A stretch of 64,000 nucleotides of DNA, from the NCBI GenBank assembly GCA_013396525.1, contig VWYX01000934.1, positions 211,414-275,413 on the forward strand, given 5' to 3'. The notes under the pieces are model-generated. The model searched no databases and was not told where the DNA came from. It saw only the letters and a program-made list of their open reading frames with translations. The stretch comes from Chaetorhynchus papuensis. Its lineage: Eukaryota > Chordata > Aves > Passeriformes > Rhipiduridae. Numbering within the stretch: position 1 is the first letter of the stretch; the number at the start of each line of letters is the position of its first letter. Position numbers and translations under genes: made by a program. Shown one piece after another: positions 10,796-24,454 of this stretch.

Positions 10796-13700
10796 GGAAA
10801 AATTCATTCTCAGTTTTATTAAATGTAAGTATGAATACAGTTGATTGCAATATTCCTGTATATAATTTCATGGTTTATTTTAAAAAAAGTATTTTCTGTG
10901 ACTTCCAAAAATGCTTTTTACTGATATTTTTTGTGGCATAAGTAATTACAGTTACTTGCATGCTCTAATAAAAATTGCAGAATCTCCCTTTAGTGAGATT
11001 CAACAGTTTGCCATTAATTTATTTTCAAAAAAGACCTGGACAGTATGTGAGATGACACCCATTTATTACTGTTATTTCATGTATATTAAATGGGAAATAT
11101 GAGTGATGAAGACTTTATATGTCTAAACTGATATAGCCAACATAAAGGAAAAAGAAGAAATTATGTAAGATATTGCAAGAATTTCTTGGGTAATTAGATG
11201 ACAAGGACAAGTTAATTCATCTGCGTGAAAGGAGAGGAATGGAGAGGCAGAAATTCAGAAGAGGAAATTGTCTGTATGTTGCTTTCAGAGATACCTTTTC
11301 ATCTAGAAATTGGAATTTCTGTTGGAATTGGAATGCAAAAGTTAGTTCTTGATTCTGCAATCCATAATTCTTTAGGGAGTTCCTGTCAACATGTTGGCCC
11401 TTACTGCGGGATTGCTCTTTTGTGAGAGATGCTTAAGACCAGAATGATTTTATGTGCAAAAAAATTCTTAGCTGAACTTTTTGGTGCAGAAGAAAAGTTT
11501 GCAAAGGAGGGGGGATAACATTTCTCCATTTCTGCAAAAGGTATTTAAATGCATCTGGATGTGGATAACGCAGGTGGGAGTTTTGCTGCAGTGCAACACA
11601 GGGAGAAGAGGCTGTGACTGTACAAGCTAGTGTCTCGTGTTTCTCTTGATGGCTCCAGTCCCACTCAGCCCTTTATAATGGTTACCTACAGTATCTGATA
11701 GCTTGTGATAGCTTCTTGAAGTTAACTCAAAGAGAGTAGACTTTAAGAAAAGATTTTAACAAAAACTTTAAAAAAGGAGTGCCGTTAAAATTACCAGTCC
11801 AAATCCTCCACATGCAGCACACCATTGAATCCTAACCCCTGAGCACTGATGGCCCAGCAGAGCTCTGAGCAGAGAACTCTGTCACTCCCCAGTCGCTGTG
11901 CTGGGGTTCTGTGAGTGAGGCCTGTGGGTGGGAGCTGCCATCAATAGTGATGAACTCCAGGCACCTGCAGCCGAGGCATTTGAGCTGTCAGTCACCTCAG
12001 CTGTCACCGATGAGCTCCTTTGTCCTTCTGCTCCACTCATTGATCAAGCAACTTCTGATGCCGTTCTCTGAGTACCTTGTTGATTCTGCAGCAGATGTAA
12101 TTGCCTGCTATTATGATTCATGCTGTTACTTCTATTGACCTTTCAGGATTGTTTTGTTCCTCTGGAAGAAAAGGATATTTTGCTAGCTATGGGATCCTTA
12201 GGATTAACGATGTGATCAGAGTACAGGGGGAACTGTCTGGCATGTGGAACAATCTGGGTATGAAGGAGGGGCTTAGTCTCTGAGATTTTTCTTTTTTGCT
12301 CATATTTTTGTAGCTGCAGGTATAAACCTCAGAATAAGGCCACATCTGCCTAGTTGTACTTCGGCCTATGGCTGTCTCTTGCATCAAAAGCCATTCAGGA
12401 GGGAGATATTGTCCCTAAAACTTTCTTGTGGATATTTTGTCACGTTCTCTGAAAGAAAAGACCCAATTCCACTCACAAGTTCACTCAGTCCTTGGGGAAA
12501 CCCTGAGGTAGTTCGGATGTTTGGGAACAATGTGTCCTCATGCTGGCCTCAATACCTCAGTTGAGAAGGGAAGGGAAGATGTGACCAGTTACTTCTCTGC
12601 GCCCTAATGTGAAATCTGTGTGCTCTTCTATTGCCTGTTTGGTTCTTGGATAAAGTGGTTGAGTTCTGTCCCTGAACAAAACTTTGTTTCCAGGGGACCC
12701 AAGAGAGTCTGAAAAGATATCTCAGTACCCCTCTTTAGCTCAGCTCTCGCTGTGCTTGCAGTTTGCCCCCTTCTCTTCACTGAGCTCTATGGTTTTGCCA
12801 ATCCATGTTACCTCTGTTGATCTTTTCATGTTCACTTTCCTCCTGCTCTACTGAGCACTTTTACTGTGTCCTCTAATGACTGCTTATGCTAATCTAGGAG
12901 ATGTTTATAGTAAGAAAACTTCTCAAAATGTGCAATCATAATGGTATGTGAGGTTTTTAATGCAGCAAGACAGACACAAAAATCATGATTTGCGTACCTT
13001 GTTTGTCAAAATTAAAAGCTAAGGCTTGTGTTAGGCTAGTAGCTGTTTCAGCAGCAGGAGAAGGAAATTCAGACCATTTAAAAAGGTTTTTCCTAAATGC
13101 CTCTTGGATTAGAAAAGGAGAGAAGGGAAAAGGAAACAGTAATTCTGCTGAAAACATTCATGAAGTACTGAACAGACTTTTTGGCTTGTTTCTTTCTCCC
13201 CCTTAGGCATCTGTAATTCAAATAAACAAAAATCCAAAGCAGTGATTGCATTTGTCGCATCATCCCCTGAGCTTTTCCAGGCTTCAGGGTCTTTACCTCA
13301 GCAGAGCTTCAGTCAGGTTGCTGGTTGTCCATGACTAACCCTGGTCCACGAGGGCCACGTCTGCCCCTCTGGTGCCTGCAAAGTCAAGGATTGCATTATA
13401 TTGAGTGTTGCAACTTTACTGTGGTGTCATTTCTTTGTGCTGCTAATTTTATACAAAAAGTGAAGAACAAAATGTACACCACCAGCCTTTCTTCTTTTTC
13501 CTGTCCTACCCAGACTTCTCTGCAGATTCGTTGAGACTCATCACAAATAGATTTGGGTTTCTTTTAAAGCTCCAGTAAGTCCACACCCATCTGTACTGCT
13601 GGAAGCTGGTATTTGATTCCTTCCCGTTTTCAGTTGCTCTGCATTCCTCCCAGTAGTGGTTGTTGGTAGCAGAGTGTGACCCCAGCACTGAGCCCTTAGA

Positions 13701-15160
13701 GTTGCATGAGTGACCAACTTCAGTGCCAGCTGCAGAACTAATAGTTTTTTGGAATTTAATACTGTAAACCCCAGTGGAAACAATGAGAGGTTTCTTTGCA
13801 AGATAAAAGTTATGAACCTTCAAGGTAAAGCATGGCACTGAATAAAGAACGAGTTCAAAGTATATGAAAAGAGCAGGGTCTCTCTGGAGAAAGGATTGCT
13901 TGCATATGCAGAAAGGTTAAAACATTTGTGTTTTTAACCTCTAATTGTTGTTTATGTATACAAGATAAACAGCTAAACAACTGCAGAAAGGTCCGGCCTC
14001 TATCAGAAAGGAAGGGAAATCGGACAGTAAACCAGTAGAAAAGAGGAGGGAAAAAAACCCTGAAAACTTTAATGTATGTTGGCATTGAAATGCAGGGAGT
14101 GAGTTTGGTAGTGCCATTTTTAGAACGACTAAATTTCTTTGCAATTTGCAGGAAATAGCACCATGAGGTGAACGGGATTGTAGAAGGAAAAGTATGCCTG
14201 ATGTTCTTACATAGCTACTGGACTTTCCTTAAGAGAAGTCTTAAACTCCAAAAAATACCCAGAAAAAAATAAAAAAAGAAAGAATTAATAGCTAGGAAAT
14301 GTAATGCCTGACTTAAATCTTTTCACATCTGAAATAAAGCTTCCTAACCCAAGAACACTGCAACCATCTGTGGATATGGTATTCCTAGAAGCAGGTATAT
14401 TAGAGGAGGGTTAGGTCAAAAGAAACATAATTAACATTTCATTTCTTCTTCCTGAGCCCAGCAACTCTGAATTGTGAGCAGGCAGTAAAGGGTTCTCTTT
14501 TACAGTTCTCTGCAGTGAAGGTGCAGGCGCTCGTATCTCTGAAATTGCTTTATGGAACTGAATTCACATCTCCTACTAATTTGGCTTTCTTTAATAATGA
14601 ATAATTACATCCAAAGAAGTAGTAGGAAAGGCGGTTTTCTTTTTGCCAAGACTTGCAGTTCAGTGAGGTTAATGACATTGGCACTGCTTTATTCAAGAAA
14701 TGAATTTGCCCTCAAGTTAGAATAAGAATTCTTCAAAAGAGATGCTTCAAAAAACCTGGGTAACTTTTTCTCCTATCAGTCACTGGCACTTGTTACAGAG
14801 AAACTGATGATCTTTAAAATGGGTATTAGCTTTTCATTCTACAGGATAAGGATTTGCTTCTTTAAAAAGAAGTAAAGGAGGAGGAAAAGGAAACAGGTTC
14901 TGTTAAGGTAGATTATAGCATCTAGATAAATTTATAAACCTTGAGTTTGTGTGATTTGGCCAAGGTAAAATAGAAAACTTTTGAAAGAATAGAACCCCAA
15001 ATTTATGTCTCAGGCCAACCCTCTAGGGCTCTCCATGCCCTGCAGAAGTTCTGTAGCTGTCTGCTATCAGGCTTCTCTGTAGGAAGGTGACATTCTGGTG
15101 CCATCAGTATCAGTAAAAAATCCTTTTTTTCACATTTTCCTCTGAAGCATTTCAGAATGC
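10796..15160. other. Non-coding unique sequence
   Basis: No exon, RNA gene or repeat family is recognised over 4.4 kb. A purine-rich run (AGGAGGAGGAAAAGGAAA type) is near 14876-14894. Open frames at 13506-13838 and 13541-13801 on the minus strand overlap each other in different frames and have no domain features. Confidence 0.5.
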
Positions 15161-15225
15161 TTTTACACAGAAGCGTCACAAATGTACTTCTCCCTCTATT
15201 GTAAGTTCCACCAGGCAAATAATAT
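15161..15225 (-). repeat. Dispersed 65-bp repeat, copy A
   Basis: This segment matches 16699-16763 with five mismatches in 65 positions (about 92%) and no gap, in the same orientation. The shared core runs from a TTTTACACA motif to GGCAAATAATAT. On the minus strand both copies begin at ATATTATTTGCC and enter the same reading frame, MPGGTY[N/D]RGRSTFVTL. Beyond the core the two flanks diverge, apart from a possible A-rich resemblance. It may be a fragment of an unrecognised interspersed repeat family. The orientation given is arbitrary, following that frame. Confidence 0.8.
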
Positions 15226-16698
15226 ATAAATATTTTTGAACAGCATAACTAGAATTTCTTGTAGTAATTCTGAAAAAGGATTTTTAAAATTCCTTCTGCA
15301 AAAGAAGCTGTGTCAGGATGGGCTTAGAAGCAGGAATGAATCTCAGGAAATATAACGTAGTCATTGTAAAATGTGACTGCCCTTGTCTTGTCAAAGAAAG
15401 GGTTAAAATAGATCTGACCAACAGATACAAAAATACAGAACACAATAAAGAATGACCAAGTTGTGTCATTCCTTTTAGCAGTAATAAGTCAATGAATTCT
15501 TGATCTATGCAATTCCATTCTCTCCCTAAGCTGCGCAGTGCACCGTACTTAAAATCAATAGTGAAAAAGGAGAGAAACTATGAAAAGCTAAAGCAACTGA
15601 TATAAAAATTAGTAGGAAATTGTATCAGATGTTTGTAGGATGAAATTTATTGGTAGGTAGTTTCTACAAATGTATCATTCTGCAGCTTTATCTACTGCCT
15701 GCCAACCTGAACTGTCCAAAAAATGTAATTCTGTCCATGTATCTGTAAGTGAGGATGGAAAAAATCCCACCAAAAAAAAATCAGATATTCTGAATGCCTC
15801 TGTAGAGTCTGTAATGGAATATATGTCAGTATAAATCAGTAAAATCCTTGTTAGCACTGAAATGGTGCCAGAAGTGAACCCTATACAGAAAGTCCAGTGA
15901 GTGATCATTTACTCCTCAGATACACTTACTGGATTAGCAGGGAAAGTACAGCTTGATTTTTGACACATTTAGAATAGAATTCTCTTTAGTGATATTTTAA
16001 AAGAAACATTGGCACTGCTAATAGGAAATCCATACAATTGTTCCAAAAAGCCCATAACTAAAGGAAATACAAAGCGGGGAAAAGCCAGATTTCACGCACT
16101 GGAGAGCAGAGCACTAATAAGCTGCTTCGGAGAAAAGACTGAATAAATGAGAAATATAGGTTTGCAAAAATGCATTTACTTTTTAAGGAGCTGAGTGTTT
16201 GTGGTGTTTAGCCTGCAGTTCCACACCGAATAGGAAAGAGCACAGCCGACATTCCTGCTCAGAATGGAACCTGTGGGTTCCTCTGTCAGTGTCTGTGGCG
16301 CTTGCCCTTCCATGGCTGTGCTTTGGTGCTCCAAAATCAAGTCCTCTGTGGGCCACTTACGGTGGTTCTGGTGTTTGCATTGGCTGTATGTGATATTAAA
16401 AGTGAGCAAAAACTGCTGTTGCCCAAGTGAGCAGGACAAAAAATAATGATCGCTGGTTTTGTTATGGATTTGCATTTCACACAGATACTCGTGCAGCTCG
16501 GTGTGAGTGCCAGAGCTGGCCTTGTTGATATGCAGTGGTAATGTACGAAAAGGAAGGCAAAGTGAGAGGACAAGGTTAATCTGCCCTGAAAATAGAGAGA
16601 GCTCCTAAGATACCCGCAAACTTTCAGATACTTTGGTTTGTGCTCAGTGTGTGGTCTTCCACTGTTTTTCTCCAAATCTGATATCACCAGCCTTTTTT
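15226..16698. other. Sequence between the two 65-bp repeats
   Basis: About 1.47 kb of non-coding sequence is enclosed by the direct repeats. I find no protease, reverse transcriptase or other mobile-element motif in any frame, so the repeats cannot be shown to be the ends of one element. Confidence 0.45.
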
Positions 16699-16763
16699 TT
16701 TTACACACAAGAGTTACAAATGTACTTCTCCCTCTATCATAAGTTCCACCAGGCAAATAATAT
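16699..16763 (-). repeat. Dispersed 65-bp repeat, copy B
   Basis: This is the direct-orientation partner of 15161-15225. An uninterrupted T run of ten bases at its left edge (A run on the minus strand, directly after the repeat) could be an insertion tail. The right edge passes abruptly into unrelated sequence after AATAAT. Identity of about 92% indicates an insertion or duplication of moderate age. Confidence 0.8.
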
Positions 16764-19700
16764 GCTGTGCTCCTAATAAGTGTGTGACCATTTGGTTAAC
16801 AACTTCATATTCAGTTGACACTGCAAAATCCCTGTTCCCATAACAAAAGAGTTGGCATAAGTGGCACAGTCCTGCCAGAAGAGATGGAGATATATTTGTC
16901 TCTTCCTTTTTGAGCTATTTAATATAATTTTCTTCTCTGAATCTGAAAAGCTGGAATGTGCTAATTTTCCTGCTTTATCCATCCATTCACAAATACAGGT
17001 GTGCAAACTGGCCTAACAAGCTGCGTCACTTGGGGAAATTGTTGGCCCCTCTTTTGTGTGCATCCAGCCATTTCTGGTTGGAAATATCCCCCTTTTGCCA
17101 CGTGTGTTTTCCTGCACCTCCCTGAATGTTGGGCTGTTCCACACAGGCATGAAAACAACTGGCTCAGCAAGCCAGGATCAGTGGCTGAATTAGGGGAGAT
17201 GCACAGAGCCGAGCTCCCAGCACTGCCCTGGCCTTTGTCTGATCTTAGATTCAACTGCAGATCTTGTGCTTCAGTCTTGAAGCTTTTGCAAGGTATTTCA
17301 AAGGGCATCCCTCAGCAGTTTGCTGGAGCCGCTGTGATAAATGCAGGGAAGGACCTTTGTAGAACTACTGGGAGACATGAAGAGGCAAAGTCTGATTGTG
17401 CTTAAAGTCTATGGCAGGATTTTAAAGTCAGAATTTCTTCACGATATAAAGCGGTCAAGTTATTTTTTGCTGAAAGCATTCAGAATATCCTCAATAATTC
17501 AGAAATTAATAATATAAGGAAGGGTGTCATGTGCTGACCTTTTCATTAATATATGTGAAATTAAAATACTAGGAATATTTAAATACATTAGATTTCTACA
17601 AAGATGGAGGCAAAAGTTATCTATTGTAATTCTAAGGATGTTCCTGTGTTTACTTATATTTGTCCATTTTAAATTTTGGAGATACTGTTAGAACCAGGTT
17701 ATTTTCTCTAAAGAAGAAATACTATTCTAATCCATGGGAACTAATATTCTTGATCATAGCATAAAAGGAGGAAGGACTTAGCATCTGTAAAGTATTTTGT
17801 CTTCAGCAAATAAGAGCTTGTTTCAGCTTGCCCGTTGGGACCTTTGTTAAGATATTTTCCATTCTCTTTTTTTGAAAATACATATTGTTCTTGACTTCCC
17901 TCATGCATCAGTATGCCTTTCCCTCTCTCCCTGAGAGCTGTGTTGAGACTAAGTCCCTTCTGATACAAAAGAGATGAAGAAGAAGCAAACAAGGCAGTCT
18001 CATAAATATATAATGAGGTGGCCTACAGAAGGGGACAGCTCATGTTGGAAGACACAAAAAATGTTCCAGATTTACACCAAAAAAATGAAACACAAAACCT
18101 GTGGCAAATCTTGCATTCAGTGTGTGTAGTTTTCAGTTTCTTAGCTGAGTTGAGGAAGTTGGTGTTACCTCAGTGGCACCGGTAAATTGCTGCAGCTTTG
18201 CTCCTCTGATTCAGAGGGGCCAGTCCTTGCTAATTCCTGGGCTCTCTGGATTTGGGGTGATTTGCATTGCCACAGTGGCTCAGGCCATTGGGCTGTGTCA
18301 GCAAATCTGATTTCTCATATCTCTGGTGTCAGAATGAATCTGGCATAATCTCGCTTATGGGAGGTTGTCCTGCTACAGCTGAAATCAGACGCTGTTCCTT
18401 GCTTGCATATTGATTGGTTTTCATTGGTATTGAGTGTACAGAGCTCTCTGTACAGCTTGTGCTGCTTTAGGGGAACAATAAATATTAACAGGAAGCTGTA
18501 TAATTTAATGTACATATCTCATCTCTTACAGGTTCTAAAATACTGCTAAATCAAAAACTACAGCACTTAGATTTTTAAATGGTTAAATAAATTTCACTCA
18601 GGCAGGTTCTGTGCTCAGAAAGGAAACTCGCCTCCAGGTTAGAGCCTGGGTGCTCCAGAGCCCCTTCAGCGCACCCAGCTGCTCATCCCTGCTCTGTGCC
18701 CTGTTCCTGTCCTTCCCTCCCATCTCTTCTCTCATTCCTGTGCTCAGGTCAGGGGCACAGGTCACTAGGCCAGCGCTGCTGGGACTTCCCCCCCTTCTGG
18801 GGAGAAGCTGTGGTTTTAATTTGCACTCTGTGTGTGCCACCTGTGCTGTGCCAGGAAGAGTTTTTCCCTCTGAACAGCTGGTGGCAGAGAACAGAGTTCC
18901 ACTTAATGCAGCATCGGGCATTTGTTTGCTGCTTTTCACTTGGTTGTGTCAAAATACTTTGAGTGACAAAAAGATGGGAATGCTGAACTCTCACAGCTAC
19001 TCATGTAGTAAACCTAGGGCTGGGTAGGGGGGTGGAGTAGAGACCCCAGACTGCACAGCCTCAGGAGTCTGAAGTCCTCTGCAAGGGTCTGAGTCCTCAC
19101 CAGAACTGTGGGACTGCACTGGGATTGACAGTGAAACTCTCATTCCTTAAGGCAGGGAAATGGATCCCTGTCGCTGGTCCTGCCAGAGCCCAAACCCCGA
19201 CAGAACACAATGGAAATTTCCTTTCGTTGAGGACTGGGACAGAAAATTCTGATACTCTGAGGTGGTGCAAGTGAAGTTTGACACAGAAAACACACTCGAG
19301 TTAGAAATGGAAATGAAGATCCTTAGCCATGGGAAATAGTCTCTGGAGTTATCACAAACCCAGAAATAGATGCCTTTATTTTTATATCACTAAGTAACTC
19401 ACACCTCATGTTCCTTTTGATAATTGTTGAGGATTTCTGTAACTCCTGATTCCTCTGGCAGAAAAAACTGAAGACCAGATGGAACTGATGAAAGCCATCC
19501 TCCAAATCACACAGTATAATTCAGCAATTGGAGCTAAATGTTGATAATCCATAAATAGGTGGTTTGTGTCAAAAGGAAAAGAATCATTTTATCATATCTG
19601 TCTTTGCTGGATAACACTGAAATGAATCCATTTGAATTCTGGATTTTTTTTAAATCTGAAAGTGGAGGAAGGTGATATGAAAGGCTAACAGGACAGATGA

Positions 19701-20026
19701 CATAATTTCTTATAGCTGCCCTTAATAATTGTGAGTAAGGGAGACTTTCAGTCCCTGTTCTAATTACCACTGTCTTCTCTATTCCCTCTGTGTGGGATGC
19801 AGCAGGATCAGTCCAGCTCCAAATCTTGGTAGCTCTAAGGACCCTCAGGGAACTTCTGCTGTCCAGCTGTATATTTCAACTTCTCATGCTAGTCTGGCTT
19901 AGCATTCTCCTCAAAATGGACAGGATTTAATCTTTTCACCATGCCATCTTCTCCCCTCACCTCAAGAAAATCCCCACTTTTTTTATGCTTGAAGAAATTT
20001 GAGAAAAAAGCACAAATAAAGGGGAG
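16764..20026. other. Non-coding unique sequence
   Basis: No exon or repeat family is recognised. The section at about 18600-18900 is pyrimidine-rich and carries overlapping open frames on both strands (up to 138 codons) that have no shared frame, no domain and no splice-site support. Confidence 0.5.
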
Positions 20027-20500
20027 AATCATAGAATAGTTTAGGTTGAAAGGGACCTTTAAAGGTATCTAGTTCACCCCCCTGTGTAGTGAACAGGGAC
20101 ATCTTAAATTAGACCAAGTTGTTCAGAGCCCTGGCTTGAATTCTGTCAGGCGTGGGGCATCCATCACTTTTCTGGGTAACTTGTTCCCCTGTTTCATCAG
20201 CTTTATTGTAAAAAAAGTCTTCCTTGTGTCTCGTCTAGATCTACCTTCTCTTACATTAAAATCTATCCTTTGTCCTACTGCAACAGGCCCTGCTAAAACG
20301 TTTCTTATGGGCCCTGGTACAGGACCCTTCTATAAAGTCTCCCCAGAGCCTTCTCCTCTCCAGGCTGAACTACCCTAACCCTCAGCCTTTCCCCACAGGA
20401 GAGGTGCTCCAGCCCTGCAGTATTTTTGTGGCCTGCTCCAAGAGGTCCATGTGGTTCCTGTGCTGAGGGCTCCAGAGCTGGACACAGTACTCATCCAGGA
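20027..20500 (-). mobile_element. CR1 LINE, 5'-truncated 3' end
   Basis: The left edge reads GAATCATAGAATAG, the reverse complement of the ATTCTATGATTCT tail that ends avian CR1 elements. It is followed by the CR1 3' untranslated region in reverse. Recognisable blocks include the reversed equivalents of the element's AGGTCCCTTTCAACC, CAGCCTGGAGAGGAGAAGG and GAGTACTGTGTCCAGC segments. The copy is about 470 bp and 5'-truncated near 20500, as nearly all CR1 copies are. CR1 copies itself by target-primed reverse transcription and usually leaves no clear target duplication, and I see none. No intact coding sequence remains. Confidence 0.93.
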
Positions 20501-23479
20501 CAATAATAATGTCTAGAAGAAAATTTTCTGCACTCATTGCTTTTTGTGTTTTATTATGACTTGTTGCCAAAATTTATCTGTTGGGTTTTTTTGGTTTTTT
20601 TTTTAAAGAAGAGAGTTTCAGAATGAGAGAAATGGTATTTCATGGGGGGAGTGAATGAAAGAATATGAGAAATAAAGCTTGAAATTCAGGCCCAGCAAAC
20701 CCCTCGGTATTGCTGAGGGGCTGAACTATCCGGTGTGCACCAGGAGAGGGAGCCGAGCAAGAAGAGCCGGAGCCAACCTGGCTCTCAACATCTTGCAGTG
20801 CTCAAAATTCTGTATTCTGCCTGCTCTGGTATATTTATGGCATGAAATGGGCAGCAAAATGTTTATTGTTTACGTTGGTGAGCTGATTGGAAAGGGTTCA
20901 GATGCTCCTTCCCCTGGAGAGCTGAGAAGTGGTTAGCAGAGGATGAGCTGTTGAGGTGCTGAGGCCTTACAAGAAAAGGGTGCACTCTCTGTGGGTTTGT
21001 CCCGGGCTTCCCCTGGCACAGGTGCCTTTGTTTTGATCAATTCACCACTTCCAAGTGTGATTTTCTACCTGGCAAGATGTCGGGCAACACTAAAGGATCT
21101 GTGGCTGGTGCGTTCATAAAGGTCGAAATGTTCTCATTAGAGAGCAGATAGCTGTTCAAAACTCCTCATTATTTTACTGGAAGGGTTTGCTTGTGTTGGG
21201 TGCCTCTGGAGCAGTCTTTGCTGCAAGTAATGACTATAAGGATGCTTCTTGGTAGGAGTACTGTCTTCTCCCCCTCCCCTATTACCTTCCCCAGTCTGAA
21301 ATGCAATCAATTAACTTTTAATTTGGAAGTGCTCTCTGGGGCTGTGTATGTTTTCCAAGTCAGTATAAAACAACTTACGCAAACCAATATGGCAAACAAA
21401 ATGTACACTGAGAAAACATTTAAAAGCTTTCTAATATTTCTACACATTTAGTTGATAGAAGTTGGGGGTTTTATGTGAAACCTCAGCATGAAAGGTGTTA
21501 TGCTCATAATATACACTCTCAAATTGCAAGTGAACTTTCAGAGAAGGAATGATACCTGCTTTAAAAAAATGTAAGTGATGAAAAAATACAAGAAAATATA
21601 GATAGAAAGGGAGCCTGGCCTTTCTAAGGTATCTCTGATTACCCTTTCCACATGTGGGAATTCAGATGAATTAAGCATGTCATCAGTAGGATTACTTCAT
21701 CCTCTTGGGCTCACTTTGGGTCCTCTAATCTTTTCTCAAATGATTCTCAGCCAGGATATCAACACACATCAGCTTTTTATTGGCCATTGGTTCAATTTTA
21801 CCTTTTAAGTGTATCGAAGATCGATTAATAATGAATAGGCTGAAGTCAAGAAGTATCTCAAGTCTTCCTGTCTTTCAAAAATCTCTCTCCTTCCACACTT
21901 GCCTCTCTGTGCTTAGTGCTTCAAACTGACAATGACAGGAATTGAAATAACTCAAACCTTGCTATTATTGTACCATTCCAAGCCTAACTCAAATGGTTTT
22001 ACTGTGTTTCTTGCTGAGTTAGGCTCTCTTGAAAGAATTAGGGTAGTGTTCTTTTGAATGTCAAATCAATACCAATAACCTGTAGAGCTCTTGAGCTCAT
22101 GCAGGCTGTGACAAAATCTGTTTTATTCTTGGTGACTTGTTCTTAACAATCCATAGTTCATAAAGAATCTCTGTCCTGAGCACATAGAATTTTTCATGGG
22201 TAGAAACTACTCATTATGTGTTTTAGAGTGGTTAGATGTTCCCATATAGCTCTGGATATTAGAGTATCTACAGAAAGTGATTGCATTTTAAGTTTAGCAG
22301 TGGCTGTTCCTTTCAAGGTGCTTTATCACAGAGCACTTCCTACAGCAAAGTCATGGGTCCACTGGTGATGAAACTGTTATGTCTGGCTGTGTGTAGTGCC
22401 AGCTGAATATGCTGGAGAAGAAAATTACTGAAGAAAAAAAATTAATGGTATTCAAAAACTCAATGTAAGTGGGGCCCTGTTCATTTAAAAAAAGAATTTA
22501 GGTAATAAAACTTAACAGCAATATGTACAATTGTATCAAAATAAATCATAACAGTGCCTGTCTGAGTGATCTTAAAAATATTTCCATGGTGTTTCTGCAG
22601 CTTCCAGAAAGTCTGCAGGCAAATCATTGTGAAGGTGAATAGAAGCTATAGGATTATTTTTGTAGAAGTGTCTGTTCCCCATGCAGTTACTCCAGATGTG
22701 TGCTACTGTTTTCTACTAGGGGTAGGGGCAGTTCCTTTGACATCTGGATAAGAAAAGTGTGGTCATTGGTGGATGCTTTACTGGATCACTCTGTAAATAG
22801 TAGAGGTTTGTTTTTGCAATACAGATTGCATTTATGGGCAGTTCTGACACTGGAAGCCTTGGTGTGTGCAGCATTGTGTGACACCCTCCACGCCAATCGT
22901 GATGTGCTGCGCAGATCCTGCCCGTGGGGAGGTTCACCAGCCTCACTGCTCTTCACACCTTTAGGCAATTCTTCCAAATGAATGAAGCTGACAATCTTTT
23001 ACCTCTACAGTGCTGCACTTCCTGGTACACCAAGGTTCAGTGAGAGTATAATGCTCTCCATACATCTCCACAGAAACGAATTCTCCCAAGCAGGACTCAT
23101 GGATGGTGATGTTGAAGGCAGCACACACTTCTATCACAGTACATCCTGTAGCAGTCACTCATGTGAATATCCAGGTCTCTGAGCCCAAGGACTGTGGTTA
23201 AATCTCTGCCTCGGTCCTGCCTGAAATCTGTCTTGTTACCGTGTCTACTGCCATGTCCCACTACATCTACTGATATCGTAACGTGGAGAATAACCAAAAA
23301 GATTTGTTCACAAAAGTGCAAGTTATAAGCAATGCATGAAATCATGCGTCTGACTCCAATGATATGCAAAATCTCTAGGTTTTGAATGAAAGGACAATCA
23401 AGGCTTCAGAGGTAAATGGAATAACATGGGATATAGTTTCATTGAGTGCAGGTTTTATCAGACTAATATCTTGATAAGA
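20501..23479. other. Non-coding sequence between CR1 copies
   Basis: A short T/G-rich low-complexity tract occupies about 20581-20604. Nothing else is recognised. Near 21760-21840 there are CCAAT-type (ATTGGCCATTGG) and ATCGAT motifs in an AT-rich context, which is suggestive only. Open frames at 22566-23182 overlap on both strands and have no domain features. Confidence 0.45.
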
Positions 23480-24070
23480 TAGCTGACTTCTTAAACAAGG
23501 GGAATACAATGAACCTAATCTGTCTAAATTTAAGCAAAGTATTTGACATAGTTCCTCAAGGCAAATGATTATCAAGGAATGAGAAAATGGGGATTAATTA
23601 AAAAAACTGCTAGGTGGATAAAAAGCTTGCTAATGTAGAAGCTTCAGTGAATTATATGGAAGGGAAAGTTCCCGGAATGAAGAGAAGTTACCAGTGCTGC
23701 TTCTCAAGGTTTGGTCTGCAGAGCAATCCTGTCTAGTAATTCAATTAGTGACCCTGTTACAGGAAGAAAGTGGGTACAATTATAAAATTTGTGTCTGACA
23801 CAAAGTCAGAAAGTGTTACCAATTTTGGAAGAGGACTGGGTCATAATTTAGGATGAATTAGATAGGCTTAAGGGAATAATTCTTTCTGAATTATGATGCA
23901 GTCTTCCTTTAGGACTGGCAATACTTTCTCATTTTGTCATCCACAAATTTTATATGGCCTTGTAGACTTGACTAATGGAAATGGAATGAAGTTTAATTGC
24001 ACAAAGTCAAACACATAGAGACTAATTACAATAACTTTTGCTGTGAGAAGGAACCTCATCATTTGGAGTC
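23480..24070 (+). mobile_element. Ancient CR1-type LINE fragment with reverse-transcriptase remnants
   Basis: Three reverse-transcriptase landmarks sit in one frame. Bases 23512-23553 encode NLICLNLSKVFDIV, matching the LDFSKAFDTV block of CR1-like ORF2. Bases 23788-23805 encode FVSDTK, the remnant of the catalytic FADDTK box with the first aspartate replaced by serine. Bases 23986-24009 encode MKFNCTKS, matching the MQFNxxKC block downstream. The 82-residue spacing between the first two landmarks is what I expect for the family. Stop codons interrupt the frame (for example just after the first landmark), so it is dead. Divergence is far greater than in the neighbouring copy at 24.5 kb, so this looks like a much older insertion. 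The ends are not defined. Confidence 0.75.
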
Positions 24071-24454
24071 AGCTATTTCCTAGTTTGTTATATGCTGGAG
24101 AGGCATGATGAGACCGTAGGACTGGTTGTGCTGTGCTGGGGCTCTGGAGTGGATGAAGTGAATTTTAATCCTTTACACCAACATAGGTGTGGGACTGTCA
24201 GACAAAAAGTGACTATAAAGTTGGTTCTGTGATGGGCAATGGCCGCTCTTCCTTAGCTGGGCTGTAATTGGGGGAGGTTCACTCAGAGTATCTTATTCTG
24301 AGTAATCTGTTTAGGAAGCACAAAGAAGTTGTGGCTCAATTATGGTGTAACTCAGACTCATAATAACGGTAACATCATAAATTATTTCAACTGTCCTTTC
24401 CGAGGCTGAGGTTCTTGGGGTCTTTTATGATGTACATACCCATTTTGAGCCCTT
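24071..24454. other. Unassigned sequence between two CR1 segments
   Basis: About 380 bp without recognisable CR1 or gene features. It separates the old reverse-transcriptase remnant from the younger 3' CR1 tail and is longer than expected for an uninterrupted element, which supports two separate insertions. Confidence 0.4.
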
